From JADLEX01 sp964586775 (GTDB lineage Bacteria; Lernaellota; Lernaellaia; JACKCT01), in the NCBI GenBank assembly GCA_964586775.1, contig CAZPJD010000184.1:93181-157180 (forward strand): 64,000 nucleotides of DNA, written 5' to 3'. The notes beneath the pieces are model-generated. The model saw nothing but the letters and a program-made list of their open reading frames with translations. It was not told where the DNA came from and did no database searches. The translations under genes and the position numbers were made by a program. Shown piece after piece: positions 12,127-20,382 of the stretch. Every line of letters starts with the position of its first letter. Position 1 is the stretch's first letter.

Positions 12127-12801
12127 ATGGGTTCCGTTTCGGTCGAAAACTACCTCAAGGCCATCTTCGAGATCGAGGAGGAGCACGGCCGCGCCACGAC
12201 GACGGCGCTGGCCGAGCGCCTCGCTATCGCCTCGCCATCGGTGACCGAGATGGTCAAGCGGCTCGCCGGCGAGAAACCGCCGCTGGTCGAATACCGCCGT
12301 CACCACGGCGTGACGCTCTCCGACGAAGGTCGACGGCAAGCCCTGCGCGTGCTGCGCAGGCATCGTCTGCTCGAAACGTTTCTGATGCGCGTGCTCGGGT
12401 ATTCGTGGGACGAGGTTCACGAGGAAGCGGAGCAGCTCGAGCATCACATCTCGGAGCGCTTCGAGAACCGCATCGCGGCCCTGCTCGATCATCCCGCGCA
12501 CGACCCGCACGGCTCGCCCATCCCCGCCGAGGACGGCGCGATGGAAACCGTCGCCTCGATGTCGCTGCGCGATCTCGCCGTCGGACGCTCGGCGCGCGTG
12601 GTGCGGATTCGCGACGATTCACCCGATCTGCTGCGCTACCTGGCCACGCTCGGCATCGAGCCCGATGCCGCGATCGAGGTCGAGGAGCGAAGCCCCTTCG
12701 ACGGCCCCCTGCACGTGTTCGTGGGGACGGGAAGACGTCGCCGCCGGAAGGTCATCGGTCTCAATGCCGCGGGTCGCGTGCTCGTCAGTCGCGACGAGTG
12801 A
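12127..12801 (+). CDS. DtxR/MntR-family metal-dependent transcriptional regulator
   Basis: 224 residues: N-terminal winged helix-turn-helix (about 5-65), dimerisation/metal domain (66-140) and a C-terminal FeoA/SH3-like domain (about 150-224). Metal ligands fall at the same numbers as in DtxR: H79, E83, H98, E105, H106, with Glu102 replacing the Cys of iron-type DtxR. Glu at this position is typical of manganese-responsive MntR/TroR members. It ends 12 bp from the convergent metal ABC operon, so that operon is the likely target. A DtxR-like palindrome lies in the operon's promoter at 17383-17396. No terminator separates it from the preceding gene. Confidence 0.9.
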   Translation: MGSVSVENYLKAIFEIEEEHGRATTTALAERLAIASPSVTEMVKRLAGEKPPLVEYRRHHGVTLSDEGRRQALRVLRRHRLLETFLMRVLGYSWDEVHEEAEQLEHHISERFENRIAALLDHPAHDPHGSPIPAEDGAMETVASMSLRDLAVGRSARVVRIRDDSPDLLRYLATLGIEPDAAIEVEERSPFDGPLHVFVGTGRRRRRKVIGLNAAGRVLVSRDE

Positions 12802-12813
12802 AACCGAACCCGT

Positions 12814-14133
12814 TCAGCGTTTCGTCGCGGGCGGCGTGGGGCGAATCCGGTCGGTAATTGGGCGACCGTGGGGATCGTGGTCGGGATTCCCCAGATGCCC
12901 CGCCAGATCTTCGCGCAGGTCGTCCGTCAGGTAGTGTTCCACGCGGTCCGCCGGTCCGTGCACGCGGTCGGGCGCAACGCCGAAATATTTCTCCAGATAG
13001 CTCTCCCACAACCGATGCCCGCGAATCAGATTCGCGGCCCGCGACGCGCCGCGTTCGGTGAGAATCAGGGAATCGGCGTCCCGCCGGATTTCGCGCGCGC
13101 GGATCGCCGCCGTGAGGGCAATGCGGGACCAAATCTCGCCGCCGACCGCCGACAAGGCGTCGCGCTCCGAGAGACGACGATCCGGCGACGCCTCGCGAAG
13201 GCGATAGAGCATGCCGAGCAGGTCCTCGCGCACCACGTTGAGCGCGGCCCAGGCACGGGAGACGCGCTTCGCGAGCCAGCCGTAGCGGGGCGCGAAAAAG
13301 ACTACCAGCGCGAAGGTCAGCCCCGCGGCGACGGCCATCATTCCGGCGGCCGATGTGGACAGCGCGCTCGCGCCGAACCGACCCACGAGCGCGGCGAGCG
13401 CGCCGAGTGCGGCGGAGATGATCGCCATGACCCAGAGACGATCGGTGAGCAGGTACGCCGTCGCGGGCGGCACGATGAGCATCGCCACGACGAGGATCGA
13501 CCCGACCGCCTCGAACGCGGCGACGCAGTACGCGGCGGTCATGAACATCAGCGCCGCGTGAACCCACGACGCGCGGATCCCCAAGGTCGTCGCGAGGTCG
13601 GGGTCGAAGGACACGATTTTGAGTTCCTTCCAAAACGCGACCACGAATGCGATCACCGCGAGCGTCATGACGCCCATCGTGACGGTGATGCGCGGGACCT
13701 CGAAGCCCCATATCGCGCGCGTGTCCAGCGCCGCCGATTCGAGGATTCCATACAGCACGCACCCCGGATCGAGATCGACGGCGCTCGCCGAGCGCGTGAT
13801 GATGACGACGCCCGCGGCGAAGAGCGTCGTGAAGACCACGCCCATGGCCGCGTCCTCGGGCACGCCGGCGAAGCGGCGGATCCACTCGGTCAGCGCGGCG
13901 GTCGCCAAACCCGCCAGCGCCGCGCCGACGAGCATCGCCAACGGCGCGCGGGACTGCGTGACGACGAAAGAGATCGCCAGCCCCGGCAGGATTGCGTGAG
14001 AGATCGCGTCGCCCAGCAGACTCAGGCGGCGAAGAACGAGGTAGTTGCCGAGCAGCGCGCCCGACACGCCCACCATCGCACCGGTCACGACGATCCAGAA
14101 CGCGATGGCGTCGAACCCGAGCACCGTGCCCAT
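12814..14133 (-). CDS. Metal ABC transporter permease fused to a metal-competent DtxR-like domain
   Basis: 439 residues. The first 280 or so form an ABC-3 family permease (TroC/ZnuB type): many hydrophobic helices, GNYLVLRRLSLLGDAISHAI near residue 30 and the conserved VGSILVVAMLIVPPATAYLL. A cytosolic winged-helix-like region and a DtxR dimerisation domain follow. In it, H373, E377, H392, D396, E399 and H400 reproduce exactly the spacing of DtxR ligands H79, E83, H98, 102, E105 and H106. The start ATG overlaps the stop of the other permease (ATGA). It should form the membrane channel with that partner. The fused domain may sense cytoplasmic metal or dock the regulator (inference). Confidence 0.88.
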   Translation of the reverse strand: MGTVLGFDAIAFWIVVTGAMVGVSGALLGNYLVLRRLSLLGDAISHAILPGLAISFVVTQSRAPLAMLVGAALAGLATAALTEWIRRFAGVPEDAAMGVVFTTLFAAGVVIITRSASAVDLDPGCVLYGILESAALDTRAIWGFEVPRITVTMGVMTLAVIAFVVAFWKELKIVSFDPDLATTLGIRASWVHAALMFMTAAYCVAAFEAVGSILVVAMLIVPPATAYLLTDRLWVMAIISAALGALAALVGRFGASALSTSAAGMMAVAAGLTFALVVFFAPRYGWLAKRVSRAWAALNVVREDLLGMLYRLREASPDRRLSERDALSAVGGEIWSRIALTAAIRAREIRRDADSLILTERGASRAANLIRGHRLWESYLEKYFGVAPDRVHGPADRVEHYLTDDLREDLAGHLGNPDHDPHGRPITDRIRPTPPATKR

Positions 14134-15527
14134 CACGCCCCTCCCACGTGGGCGTGCGCTTTCGCGGGCTCGGGCCACCGGCCCTCGCGGCGAAGCATCG
14201 ACTCCAATTCCTCGACGAGCGAGGGCGGTAGCGCCTGCTCGAGCTGCGTCGTGTCGCGATCGGCGTAGTCGCCGGCGACATCGGCATAGCGCGTCAGAAA
14301 CAGTTCCCACAACCGTCTCGACTTGGCGACCGCCGCGGCGTCGGCAAGCCCACTCGGGGTCAATCGAACGCTTCCGTCCGACAACTCGACCTGCCTGCGG
14401 CGGATTGCGATGGCGATTTCGTGGTGGACATGGCGCTCGCTCCACGACCTGGCGGTCAGCACCCGATCGAGGGGGATCGCGGGAAGTGCGACGGGGTTCG
14501 GGCCGGAAAGTTCGTAGAGCGTGCGCAGGAGATTTTGCCGCGCGACGCGCGAGCGCATCGACGCAAATGAAATCGCGCGGGAGATGACGCCGCGTCGCGG
14601 GGCGACGAGCATGGACACGGAAAAGATCGCCCCGCCGGTAAGCACGATCATCGCCCCGGCGGGAAACTCCGACCAATGCGCGCTCGCCGCCGTTCCCGCC
14701 GCGCCGGTCACGAGGCCGAATATTCCCGCGAGGATGAGCATGTGGCCGAGGCGCTCGGTCCAGAATCGCGCCGAAACGCCGGGCAGGATGATGAGCGACG
14801 CCATGAGCACGACGCCGACGGCGGGAAGACCGATGACGACCGCCGCGACGAGCAGCGCCATCATGAGCGCGTCGAGCGCCAATACGGGGAAGCCCTGGAC
14901 CGACGCGAACGCGGCGTCGAAGGACAGGAGCTTGAATTCCTTGTAGAGCAGCAGCGTGATCGCGACGATGTTCGCGCCCACGAGGGCGATGAAGACGAGA
15001 TCCTGGCTCACCATGCCGGCCGTCTTGCCGAGCAGAAACGAGTCGAGCCCCGCCTGCCTACCGGTCGGATCGTTCTGCGCGATGCCCGACAGCGCGATTC
15101 CCGCGCCATAGAAGACCGATAGCACGATGCCGATCGCCGCGTCGGCCTTGATGCGCGTGTGCCGCTGCAGCCACGACACGCACGTCGATCCCAATAGGCC
15201 GGAGGCCAGCGCCCCCGCCAGAAGCCACGCGAAGTCCCGCTCGCGCAGGACCAGAAACGCCGCGGCCACGCCGGGCAGCGCCGCATGGGCGACCGCGTCT
15301 CCGACCAGCGAACGACGGCGCAGCACGGCGTAAGAACCGATGATGCCCGATGCCGCGCCCAGCAGGCTCGTTCCCAGCAGCACGAGGAGCGTGTTGTACT
15401 GAAGTCCGACGGCGCCCGCGACGGTCTCGACGATGCGCACCACGCCCGCCGGACCGACGAGCGCGTGCGCGGCGGCCTGCGCGCCGATCAGCACCCCCAG
15501 GACGATGGCGAGTCGCCGCAGCGGCAT
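14133..15527 (-). CDS. Metal ABC transporter permease fused to a degenerate DtxR-like domain
   Basis: 464 residues: an ABC-3 permease (about 1-300; GSYAVLRRRSLVGDAVAHAA, VGVVLMASLIILPGV) plus a C-terminal DtxR-like region. In that region most metal ligands are lost. By spacing, H79 becomes Arg, H98 Asp, C102 Thr and H106 Gln; only the two Glu positions (83, 105) persist. It pairs with the downstream permease, which keeps all ligands. ATG 15527 is preferred because GGGG lies 5 bases upstream; a GTG three bases earlier is in frame. Second-last gene of the metal operon, 37 bp after the ATPase gene. Confidence 0.88.
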   Translation of the reverse strand: MPLRRLAIVLGVLIGAQAAAHALVGPAGVVRIVETVAGAVGLQYNTLLVLLGTSLLGAASGIIGSYAVLRRRSLVGDAVAHAALPGVAAAFLVLRERDFAWLLAGALASGLLGSTCVSWLQRHTRIKADAAIGIVLSVFYGAGIALSGIAQNDPTGRQAGLDSFLLGKTAGMVSQDLVFIALVGANIVAITLLLYKEFKLLSFDAAFASVQGFPVLALDALMMALLVAAVVIGLPAVGVVLMASLIILPGVSARFWTERLGHMLILAGIFGLVTGAAGTAASAHWSEFPAGAMIVLTGGAIFSVSMLVAPRRGVISRAISFASMRSRVARQNLLRTLYELSGPNPVALPAIPLDRVLTARSWSERHVHHEIAIAIRRRQVELSDGSVRLTPSGLADAAAVAKSRRLWELFLTRYADVAGDYADRDTTQLEQALPPSLVEELESMLRREGRWPEPAKAHAHVGGA

Positions 15528-15564
15528 CACATCCCCGAAAATCCCGGCAAACGTCCGCTCGCGC

Positions 15565-16362
15565 TCATCGCGTCGCCCGACGCACGGCTTCCGCCGCCTG
15601 ATCGAGGTGCGTGAGACGGCCGCCGTAGGTTTTTTGCAGATTCTCGGTCGTATAGGTTTCCTCGACGGGACCGCTGGCGACGACGCGCATGTTGAGCAGA
15701 ACGAGGTGGTCGAAGTAGTCGCGCACCGTTTGCAACGTGTGATGCACGACCACGACCGTTTTTCCCGAGTCCTTGAGCTCGTGGAGCAGGTTCAGGATCG
15801 CCCGTTCGGTGGCGGCATCCACGCCCGCGAAGGGTTCGTCCATGAAATACAGCCGCGCGTCCTGAGCGAGCGCGCGAGCGAGAAACACGCGCTGTTGCTG
15901 TCCGCCCGAGAGCTGGTTGATCTGGCGCTTCGCGAATCCGCCCATGCCGACCTTTTCCAAACATTCGAGCGCGCGCGCCGCGTCGGCCTTGCCGGGACGG
16001 CGAAGCCACCCGATGCGCCCGTAGCATCCCATCAGGACGACCTCGAGCGCGCTGACCGGAAAGTCCCAATCGACGGACTCACGCTGCGGGACATAACCGA
16101 CGAGCGATCGCTGCTCTTCGTAAGGTTTGCCGAAGATTTCGACCTTGCCGCTCGCGCGCGGGATGAGACCGAGCACGGCCTTCATGAACGTGCTCTTGCC
16201 CGCGCCGTTGGGACCGACGATGGCGATCAGCCGCCGCGCGGGCAGCGAGAGATCGACATCCCAGAGCACGGGCTTGCGATGATACGCCACCGTCAAATCG
16301 CGAACCGACAGCGGCGGGGATTCGCCAGTATCGATTTCGGCTCGTTCGAGCGCGGTGCTCAT
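15565..16362 (-). CDS. Metal ABC transporter ATP-binding protein
   Basis: 265-residue ABC ATPase of the TroB/ZnuC/MntA branch. Walker A GPNGAGKST is near residue 50, the signature LSGGQQQR near residue 150 and Walker B LYFMDEP near 170, with an H-loop His later. It powers import by the two ABC-3 permeases. ATG 16362 is used since GAGGTG precedes it at a suitable distance; a GTG at 16368 is a weaker alternative. The preceding solute-binding-protein gene stops 8 bp upstream, consistent with one transcript. Confidence 0.93.
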   Translation of the reverse strand: MSTALERAEIDTGESPPLSVRDLTVAYHRKPVLWDVDLSLPARRLIAIVGPNGAGKSTFMKAVLGLIPRASGKVEIFGKPYEEQRSLVGYVPQRESVDWDFPVSALEVVLMGCYGRIGWLRRPGKADAARALECLEKVGMGGFAKRQINQLSGGQQQRVFLARALAQDARLYFMDEPFAGVDAATERAILNLLHELKDSGKTVVVVHHTLQTVRDYFDHLVLLNMRVVASGPVEETYTTENLQKTYGGRLTHLDQAAEAVRRATR

Positions 16363-16369
16363 GCCCACC

Positions 16370-17344
16370 TCACTTCAACGCGGCGACGACGGTGTTCACG
16401 TTGTGGCGCACCATGCCGACGTAGGTGCCCTCGGGCGAACCCTCGGCGCCCATGGCGTCGCTGAAGAGCTGGCCGCCGACGGTGACCGACGCGCCGCGCG
16501 ACCGCGCACCCTCGACGAGCGCCTCGACGTTTTTGCGCGGCACGCTGGACTCGACGAAGACCGCCTTCACGCCGCGCTTGGCGATGAGATCGACGAGGGC
16601 GTTGATCTCTTTCACCCCGGCCTCGCTCTCGGTGCTGATGCCCTGAATCCCGCGGACCTCCATCCCGTACGCCCGTCCGAAATAGCCGAACGCGTCGTGC
16701 GCCGTGATGAGCACGCGGCGCTGGGGAGGAATGGTCTGGATCTGCTCGCCCACCCATTGGTGCAGGGTCTGAAGCTCCGCGGTCAGTGCCGCCGCGTTTT
16801 TCTCGAAGTCCGACTTGTGCGCCGGGTCGATTTCGGCGAGCCCGTCCCGGATCGCCTCGGCGGCGGACATCCACATCGACACGTCAAACCAGATGTGCGG
16901 ATCGTAGTTGCCCTGCATCTCGGGCGGCTCGCGCAGCTTCGACGGATCGATCTTGCCGCTGACGGGAATCACCGGCTTCTTGCGCGCCAGTGATACCAGG
17001 ATGTCGCCGAGTTTTCCTTCGAGATGCAGCCCGTTGTAAAACACGATGTCCGCGCCCGAGAGAAGCCGGATGTCGGATTCGTTGGCCTTGTACAGATGCG
17101 GATCGGTCCCCGGGCCCATCAAGCCGGTCGCGCGGACGTGTTCGCCGCCAACGATGCGAACCATATCGGTGATCATGCCGATCGTGGCGACGGCATTGAT
17201 CGGGCCGGTCTTCGGTGCCGGGGCGGTCTCTTTCGCGGGGACCGCCTCGCCGCCTTTGCACGCGGCAAAAAGACACCAGAAACCGATCGCGAAATAAACG
17301 GGAAGAAGGCTGGATTTGGACAGGGCCAAGCGGAATTTGCGCAT
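16370..17344 (-). CDS. Zn/Mn ABC transporter substrate-binding lipoprotein (TroA family)
   Basis: 324 residues. A signal peptide ending FAAC indicates lipid anchoring. The TroA-family metal ligands are visible: His in TDPHLYK, His in DPHIWFDV, His in TAHDAFGYF and Asp in LFSDAMG, that is three His plus one Asp as in TroA rather than the His2GluAsp set of PsaA/MntC. It delivers Zn or Mn to the permease pair. First gene of the minus-strand operon; the upstream 94 bp carry a DtxR-like palindrome. The exact metal cannot be settled from sequence, although the adjacent regulator looks Mn-type. Confidence 0.93.
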   Translation of the reverse strand: MRKFRLALSKSSLLPVYFAIGFWCLFAACKGGEAVPAKETAPAPKTGPINAVATIGMITDMVRIVGGEHVRATGLMGPGTDPHLYKANESDIRLLSGADIVFYNGLHLEGKLGDILVSLARKKPVIPVSGKIDPSKLREPPEMQGNYDPHIWFDVSMWMSAAEAIRDGLAEIDPAHKSDFEKNAAALTAELQTLHQWVGEQIQTIPPQRRVLITAHDAFGYFGRAYGMEVRGIQGISTESEAGVKEINALVDLIAKRGVKAVFVESSVPRKNVEALVEGARSRGASVTVGGQLFSDAMGAEGSPEGTYVGMVRHNVNTVVAALK

Positions 17345-17382
17345 GACGACCTCTTCGTGTCACGTTTGTCCTAATTCATGTT

Positions 17383-17396
17383 TTAGTCAAGCCTAA
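17383..17396. promoter_or_regulatory. DtxR/MntR-type operator in the metal-importer promoter
   Basis: The 14-mer TTAGTCAAGCCTAA is an imperfect palindrome (10 of 14 positions symmetric) with the TTAG...CTAA ends of DtxR-family boxes. A further CTAA at 17371-17374 pairs with the same TTAG at an 8-bp gap. On the minus strand it overlaps TTGACT, a fair -35 element, about 40 bp before the lipoprotein start codon. Metal-loaded repressor bound here would block RNA polymerase. The location between this operon's first gene and the preceding gene supports the call. Confidence 0.65.
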
Positions 17397-17438
17397 TAGT
17401 ATGACGAACATCAGACCCGCGCCGCTTCGGCCCGGGGC

Positions 17439-19229
17439 TTATTCGTCGATCTCGTGCTCGAAGACGAATTCGACGCGGCGGTTTTTTTGGCGATCTGGCT
17501 CGTTGGTGTTCGGCGCGATCGGCTTCGACGGCCCGTAGCCCACGGCATAAAGCAGCTTGGGATCGACGCCGCGCTGGATCAGCCATGCGCGTACGGCCTC
17601 GGCGCGTCGCTGCGAGAGGCGCTCGTTGTGCACGATCCAGCCCTCGCCCGAGGTGTGCCCCTCGATGCGCACGCGCTTGACGCCGGCCGCGGCCTGCTCC
17701 GCCTTGATCTTCGCGAGCGCGTCTTGCAGGACGGGGGCCGAGATGTCGCGGATGCGCGGCGAATCGAAGAAGAAGTGGATCGTGCCGGTCAGGATGACCT
17801 TTTTTTGCAGCACGATCGTGACCTCGCGCTTCTCGCCCGGTTCCAGCGTGACGCCGACGTCCTCGAAGGTGAATCCCGAGCCGGTTCCGCGCACGAGGTA
17901 TTCGCCCGGTTCGAGATCGCCGGTCCAAGTTCCGGCGGGCAGCTCGTGCGTGATCGATCCCGGCTCATCCATGCGCGTGATCGTGATCGTCGAATTTGCG
18001 ATGGGTGACTTGTCCTTCTCAAAAACAACGCGAACGCTCAGTTGCGGCATCGGCGGCGGAACCGGCGAGAGCGCGAACGACACCGTCCGCTGCTGCGTGT
18101 CGGGCAGATCCACGGTCGCCGACTGGGCGATGTAACCGTCGGCCGACGCGCCGATCGTGTAGGAACCCGGCTCGATCACCGCGCCCCAGGTCCCCGCCCC
18201 GTCGGTTATTACGGTGAACGACTTTTCGCCCGTGACATCGAGCGTCGCCGCGAGCGGCTGGCCGTCCGCGTTCGTCACGACGACATCGAGCCGTCCCTGC
18301 GGCACGTACACGGGCTTCTTCACGCACGTCGGGTAGTAGTCGAATCCCGCGACGGCCCGGTATTGCGGCGAACCGAGCCCGCCGCCGAATCCCCCGCCGC
18401 CCCCGCCGATCACGCGGAACCCCGAGCCGAACTTCCAGCGCAGGGTCGCCAGAGCTTCCATCGGCACCGGTCGGATCTCGTCGTTGGTCTCGTTCGCGTC
18501 CGACCAAAACGACTCGCCGAAGTACTCGATCGAGAAACCGAAGCCCGATGCGAAATCGCGCGAGATGCCCGCGCCGAAGAGGATCGAGTCGCCCACCTCG
18601 AGGCCCAGGACCTCGCGCGTCGGCCGGTAGAGGTATCCGCCGCTCGCGGCGATGTTGAAGATCCCCAGATCCTTCTCGACGATCAGTTTCGCGCCGGGAT
18701 TGACCGTCCCCTCGCCGAGCAGTCGATCGGGATCGCCCGTGGGAAACGTGGCAAACGCCGCGAGCGCGAGGCCGAAGGGGCCGGGGTCATCGCGCACGAG
18801 GCCGAACTTGATCTCGCCCTTCAGGTCGCCGAACGCGCTTGCGTTTTCCTGCGCGGCGCCTTGGGTGCCGAGTTCCTCGATGTCGTCCAGCGACTTTCCG
18901 CGCGCTCGAACGTGAAACGGCGCTTCAACGCCCAGGCTCAGCCAACGCCACGGCGAGAACGCCGCCGTCAGGTGCGCAGTCGCCACCGACGCGAAGACGG
19001 CGGAATCGAAGTCGTCGTCAATGCGTTGCTCGACGAGCCCCGAGGCGTAATCGCCATAAAGCCCGAAGCCGTAGCACATCCGCGGCATCGTGGCGGCGTC
19101 TTCGATCGCGAGAAATCGCCCGTTGAAAATGCTCGGGCGAAACATCTGAGCGTTGTACGACTGATCGACCGCCATGGCCGGCGCGGTCAGCGCGAGCAGG
19201 ACGGTCGCGATAAAAAGCGCGCGCCTCAT
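17439..19229 (-). CDS. Outer-membrane protein with PEGA-like repeats and OmpA C-terminal domain
   Basis: 596 residues. Signal peptide ends APAMA. Residues of about 25-310 look like an outer-membrane beta-barrel (alternating aromatic strands). Two carboxypeptidase-regulatory or PEGA-like beta modules follow at about 310-480 (PGSYTIGASADGYIAQ; PGEYLVRGTGSGFTFED). Finally an OmpA/MotB peptidoglycan-binding domain runs at about 485-596 (FFFDSPRIR, IEGHTSGEG, LSQRRAEAVRAWL, NRRVEFVF). It would span the outer membrane and tether it to peptidoglycan. Its ATG overlaps the stop of the upstream Thr/Asp-rich surface-protein gene (ATGA), so the two are coupled. Confidence 0.88.
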   Translation of the reverse strand: MRRALFIATVLLALTAPAMAVDQSYNAQMFRPSIFNGRFLAIEDAATMPRMCYGFGLYGDYASGLVEQRIDDDFDSAVFASVATAHLTAAFSPWRWLSLGVEAPFHVRARGKSLDDIEELGTQGAAQENASAFGDLKGEIKFGLVRDDPGPFGLALAAFATFPTGDPDRLLGEGTVNPGAKLIVEKDLGIFNIAASGGYLYRPTREVLGLEVGDSILFGAGISRDFASGFGFSIEYFGESFWSDANETNDEIRPVPMEALATLRWKFGSGFRVIGGGGGGFGGGLGSPQYRAVAGFDYYPTCVKKPVYVPQGRLDVVVTNADGQPLAATLDVTGEKSFTVITDGAGTWGAVIEPGSYTIGASADGYIAQSATVDLPDTQQRTVSFALSPVPPPMPQLSVRVVFEKDKSPIANSTITITRMDEPGSITHELPAGTWTGDLEPGEYLVRGTGSGFTFEDVGVTLEPGEKREVTIVLQKKVILTGTIHFFFDSPRIRDISAPVLQDALAKIKAEQAAAGVKRVRIEGHTSGEGWIVHNERLSQRRAEAVRAWLIQRGVDPKLLYAVGYGPSKPIAPNTNEPDRQKNRRVEFVFEHEIDE

Positions 19230-20275
19230 AGCGAGCAGGACCCGCCGGTGTATTCCACGGCCTCGTCCTTCGGCGTCGGCGCTGGACCGGCGTCGTCATC
19301 GGCGTCGTCATCCGCCGCCGCGTCGTCGTCCATGTCGTCGTCCGCGGTGTCGTCATCGGTCGTATCATCGTCCGCGTCATCATCCGCATCGTCATCCGAG
19401 TCGTCATCGGTGTCGTCGTCAGTGTCGTCGTCGCCGGGCTGCGTTGTCGTGGTGGTCGATGTCGGGACGCTGGTCGTCGTCGTCGTGGTCGTGGTGGGTT
19501 CCGTCGATGTTGTCGTCGTGGGCGACGTGGTCGACGTGGTCGTCGGCTCCGTCGTGGTCGTGGTGGTCGTCGTTGGTTCCGTCGTTGTCGTGGGCTCGGT
19601 CGTGGTGGTCGTGGTGGTGGTCGTGGTGGTGGTCGTCGTCACGAGGCAGTATTCGGTGATGGCGCGAATCATCACGTTGCCGTCGGGCCGCACCACATCC
19701 CAGCCGGTCCAGCCATCCTCGTCGTTGCCGACCCAGCCGTGTCCCGCGTGCGGAAGATCCTGATCGAGGCCCACCCCGCTGTCACCCGGCCCGGTCTGGA
19801 ACTCCACGCCCATGCACCAAGCGCCGCTCGCGATCGGGGTCGCAAAGACCGCCTCTCCGGAGACATCCAAGCTAAAAAACCCCGCGCCCGGCGGATCGAA
19901 GACACCCGAGACGAACCACGGCGCGGCATCCGGGGGCGAAATGGCGTCGGTCGCCGAATAGACCACCCAGCGCATCGACGACGTTTCTTCAATGCCGACT
20001 AAAAACGCTGATATTTCAATCAAATACGATGGGTACTGCTCGGGGACGATGCACGTGATGTACTGCGTGCCGGGGAAAGCGGTGAAGAGCGAGTCCCAAG
20101 CCCCGTCGTCCTCGATCAGGTCCTCGGTGGCCGAGACCTCGCACTCCGCGGTCGCCGCGTCGAAGTCCGAAGTCGTCCATTGCCCCGATGCACCGAGGAC
20201 GACGAACGAGATCGCCCCCATCAGGGCGTACAGGCCGATCTGAACAAATCGACGTCTCGCGCGCAACGAAGCCAC
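19226..20275 (-). CDS. Surface protein with Thr-rich stalk and Asp-rich C-terminal tail
   Basis: 349 residues. An N-terminal hydrophobic signal or anchor segment (about 12-30) precedes a domain of about 180 residues with paired Cys (YITCIVPEQ, SGAWCMG, ITEYC). A Thr stalk (213-281; a run of 14 Thr and several 8-Thr runs broken by EP, SP or VP) is followed by a DDDx-repeat tail (282-329) and the end YTGGSCSL. The folded domain is clearly homologous to that of the protein at 44893-45708 (shared YPSYL.E.SA, W..Y, SG.WC.G, GHGW, N.MIR). Start is a GTG without a clear ribosome-binding site. Function unknown; a displayed, possibly glycosylated surface protein is inferred. Confidence 0.8.
   Translation of the reverse strand: MASLRARRRFVQIGLYALMGAISFVVLGASGQWTTSDFDAATAECEVSATEDLIEDDGAWDSLFTAFPGTQYITCIVPEQYPSYLIEISAFLVGIEETSSMRWVVYSATDAISPPDAAPWFVSGVFDPPGAGFFSLDVSGEAVFATPIASGAWCMGVEFQTGPGDSGVGLDQDLPHAGHGWVGNDEDGWTGWDVVRPDGNVMIRAITEYCLVTTTTTTTTTTTTTTEPTTTTEPTTTTTTTTEPTTTSTTSPTTTTSTEPTTTTTTTTSVPTSTTTTTQPGDDDTDDDTDDDSDDDADDDADDDTTDDDTADDDMDDDAAADDDADDDAGPAPTPKDEAVEYTGGSCSL
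19289..19639 (-). repeat. Low-complexity Thr-stalk and Asp-tail coding repeats
   Basis: Within the preceding gene, 19433-19639 encodes almost only Thr with EP/SP breaks and 19289-19432 encodes DDDx repeats. On the plus strand these appear as gtcgtggtc-type and gtcgtcatc-type triplet repeats. All units are multiples of three, so length changes by slippage would keep the frame. Confidence 0.85.
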
Positions 20276-20382
20276 CCATGGGAAAAGCCCAAATCACCAT
20301 ATTTATCGGCTAGATCCGTGAAAAGTTGAAAGTAAATTCTGAAGTTGGCGAGATCGCTGGGAATTTGGGAGCCGGAATCGGT

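Noticed and set aside
19289..19639. CRISPR-like or tandem-repeat array
   Set aside because: The repetition is codon-level (Thr and Asp runs in an open frame) without spacers or fixed-length repeats.
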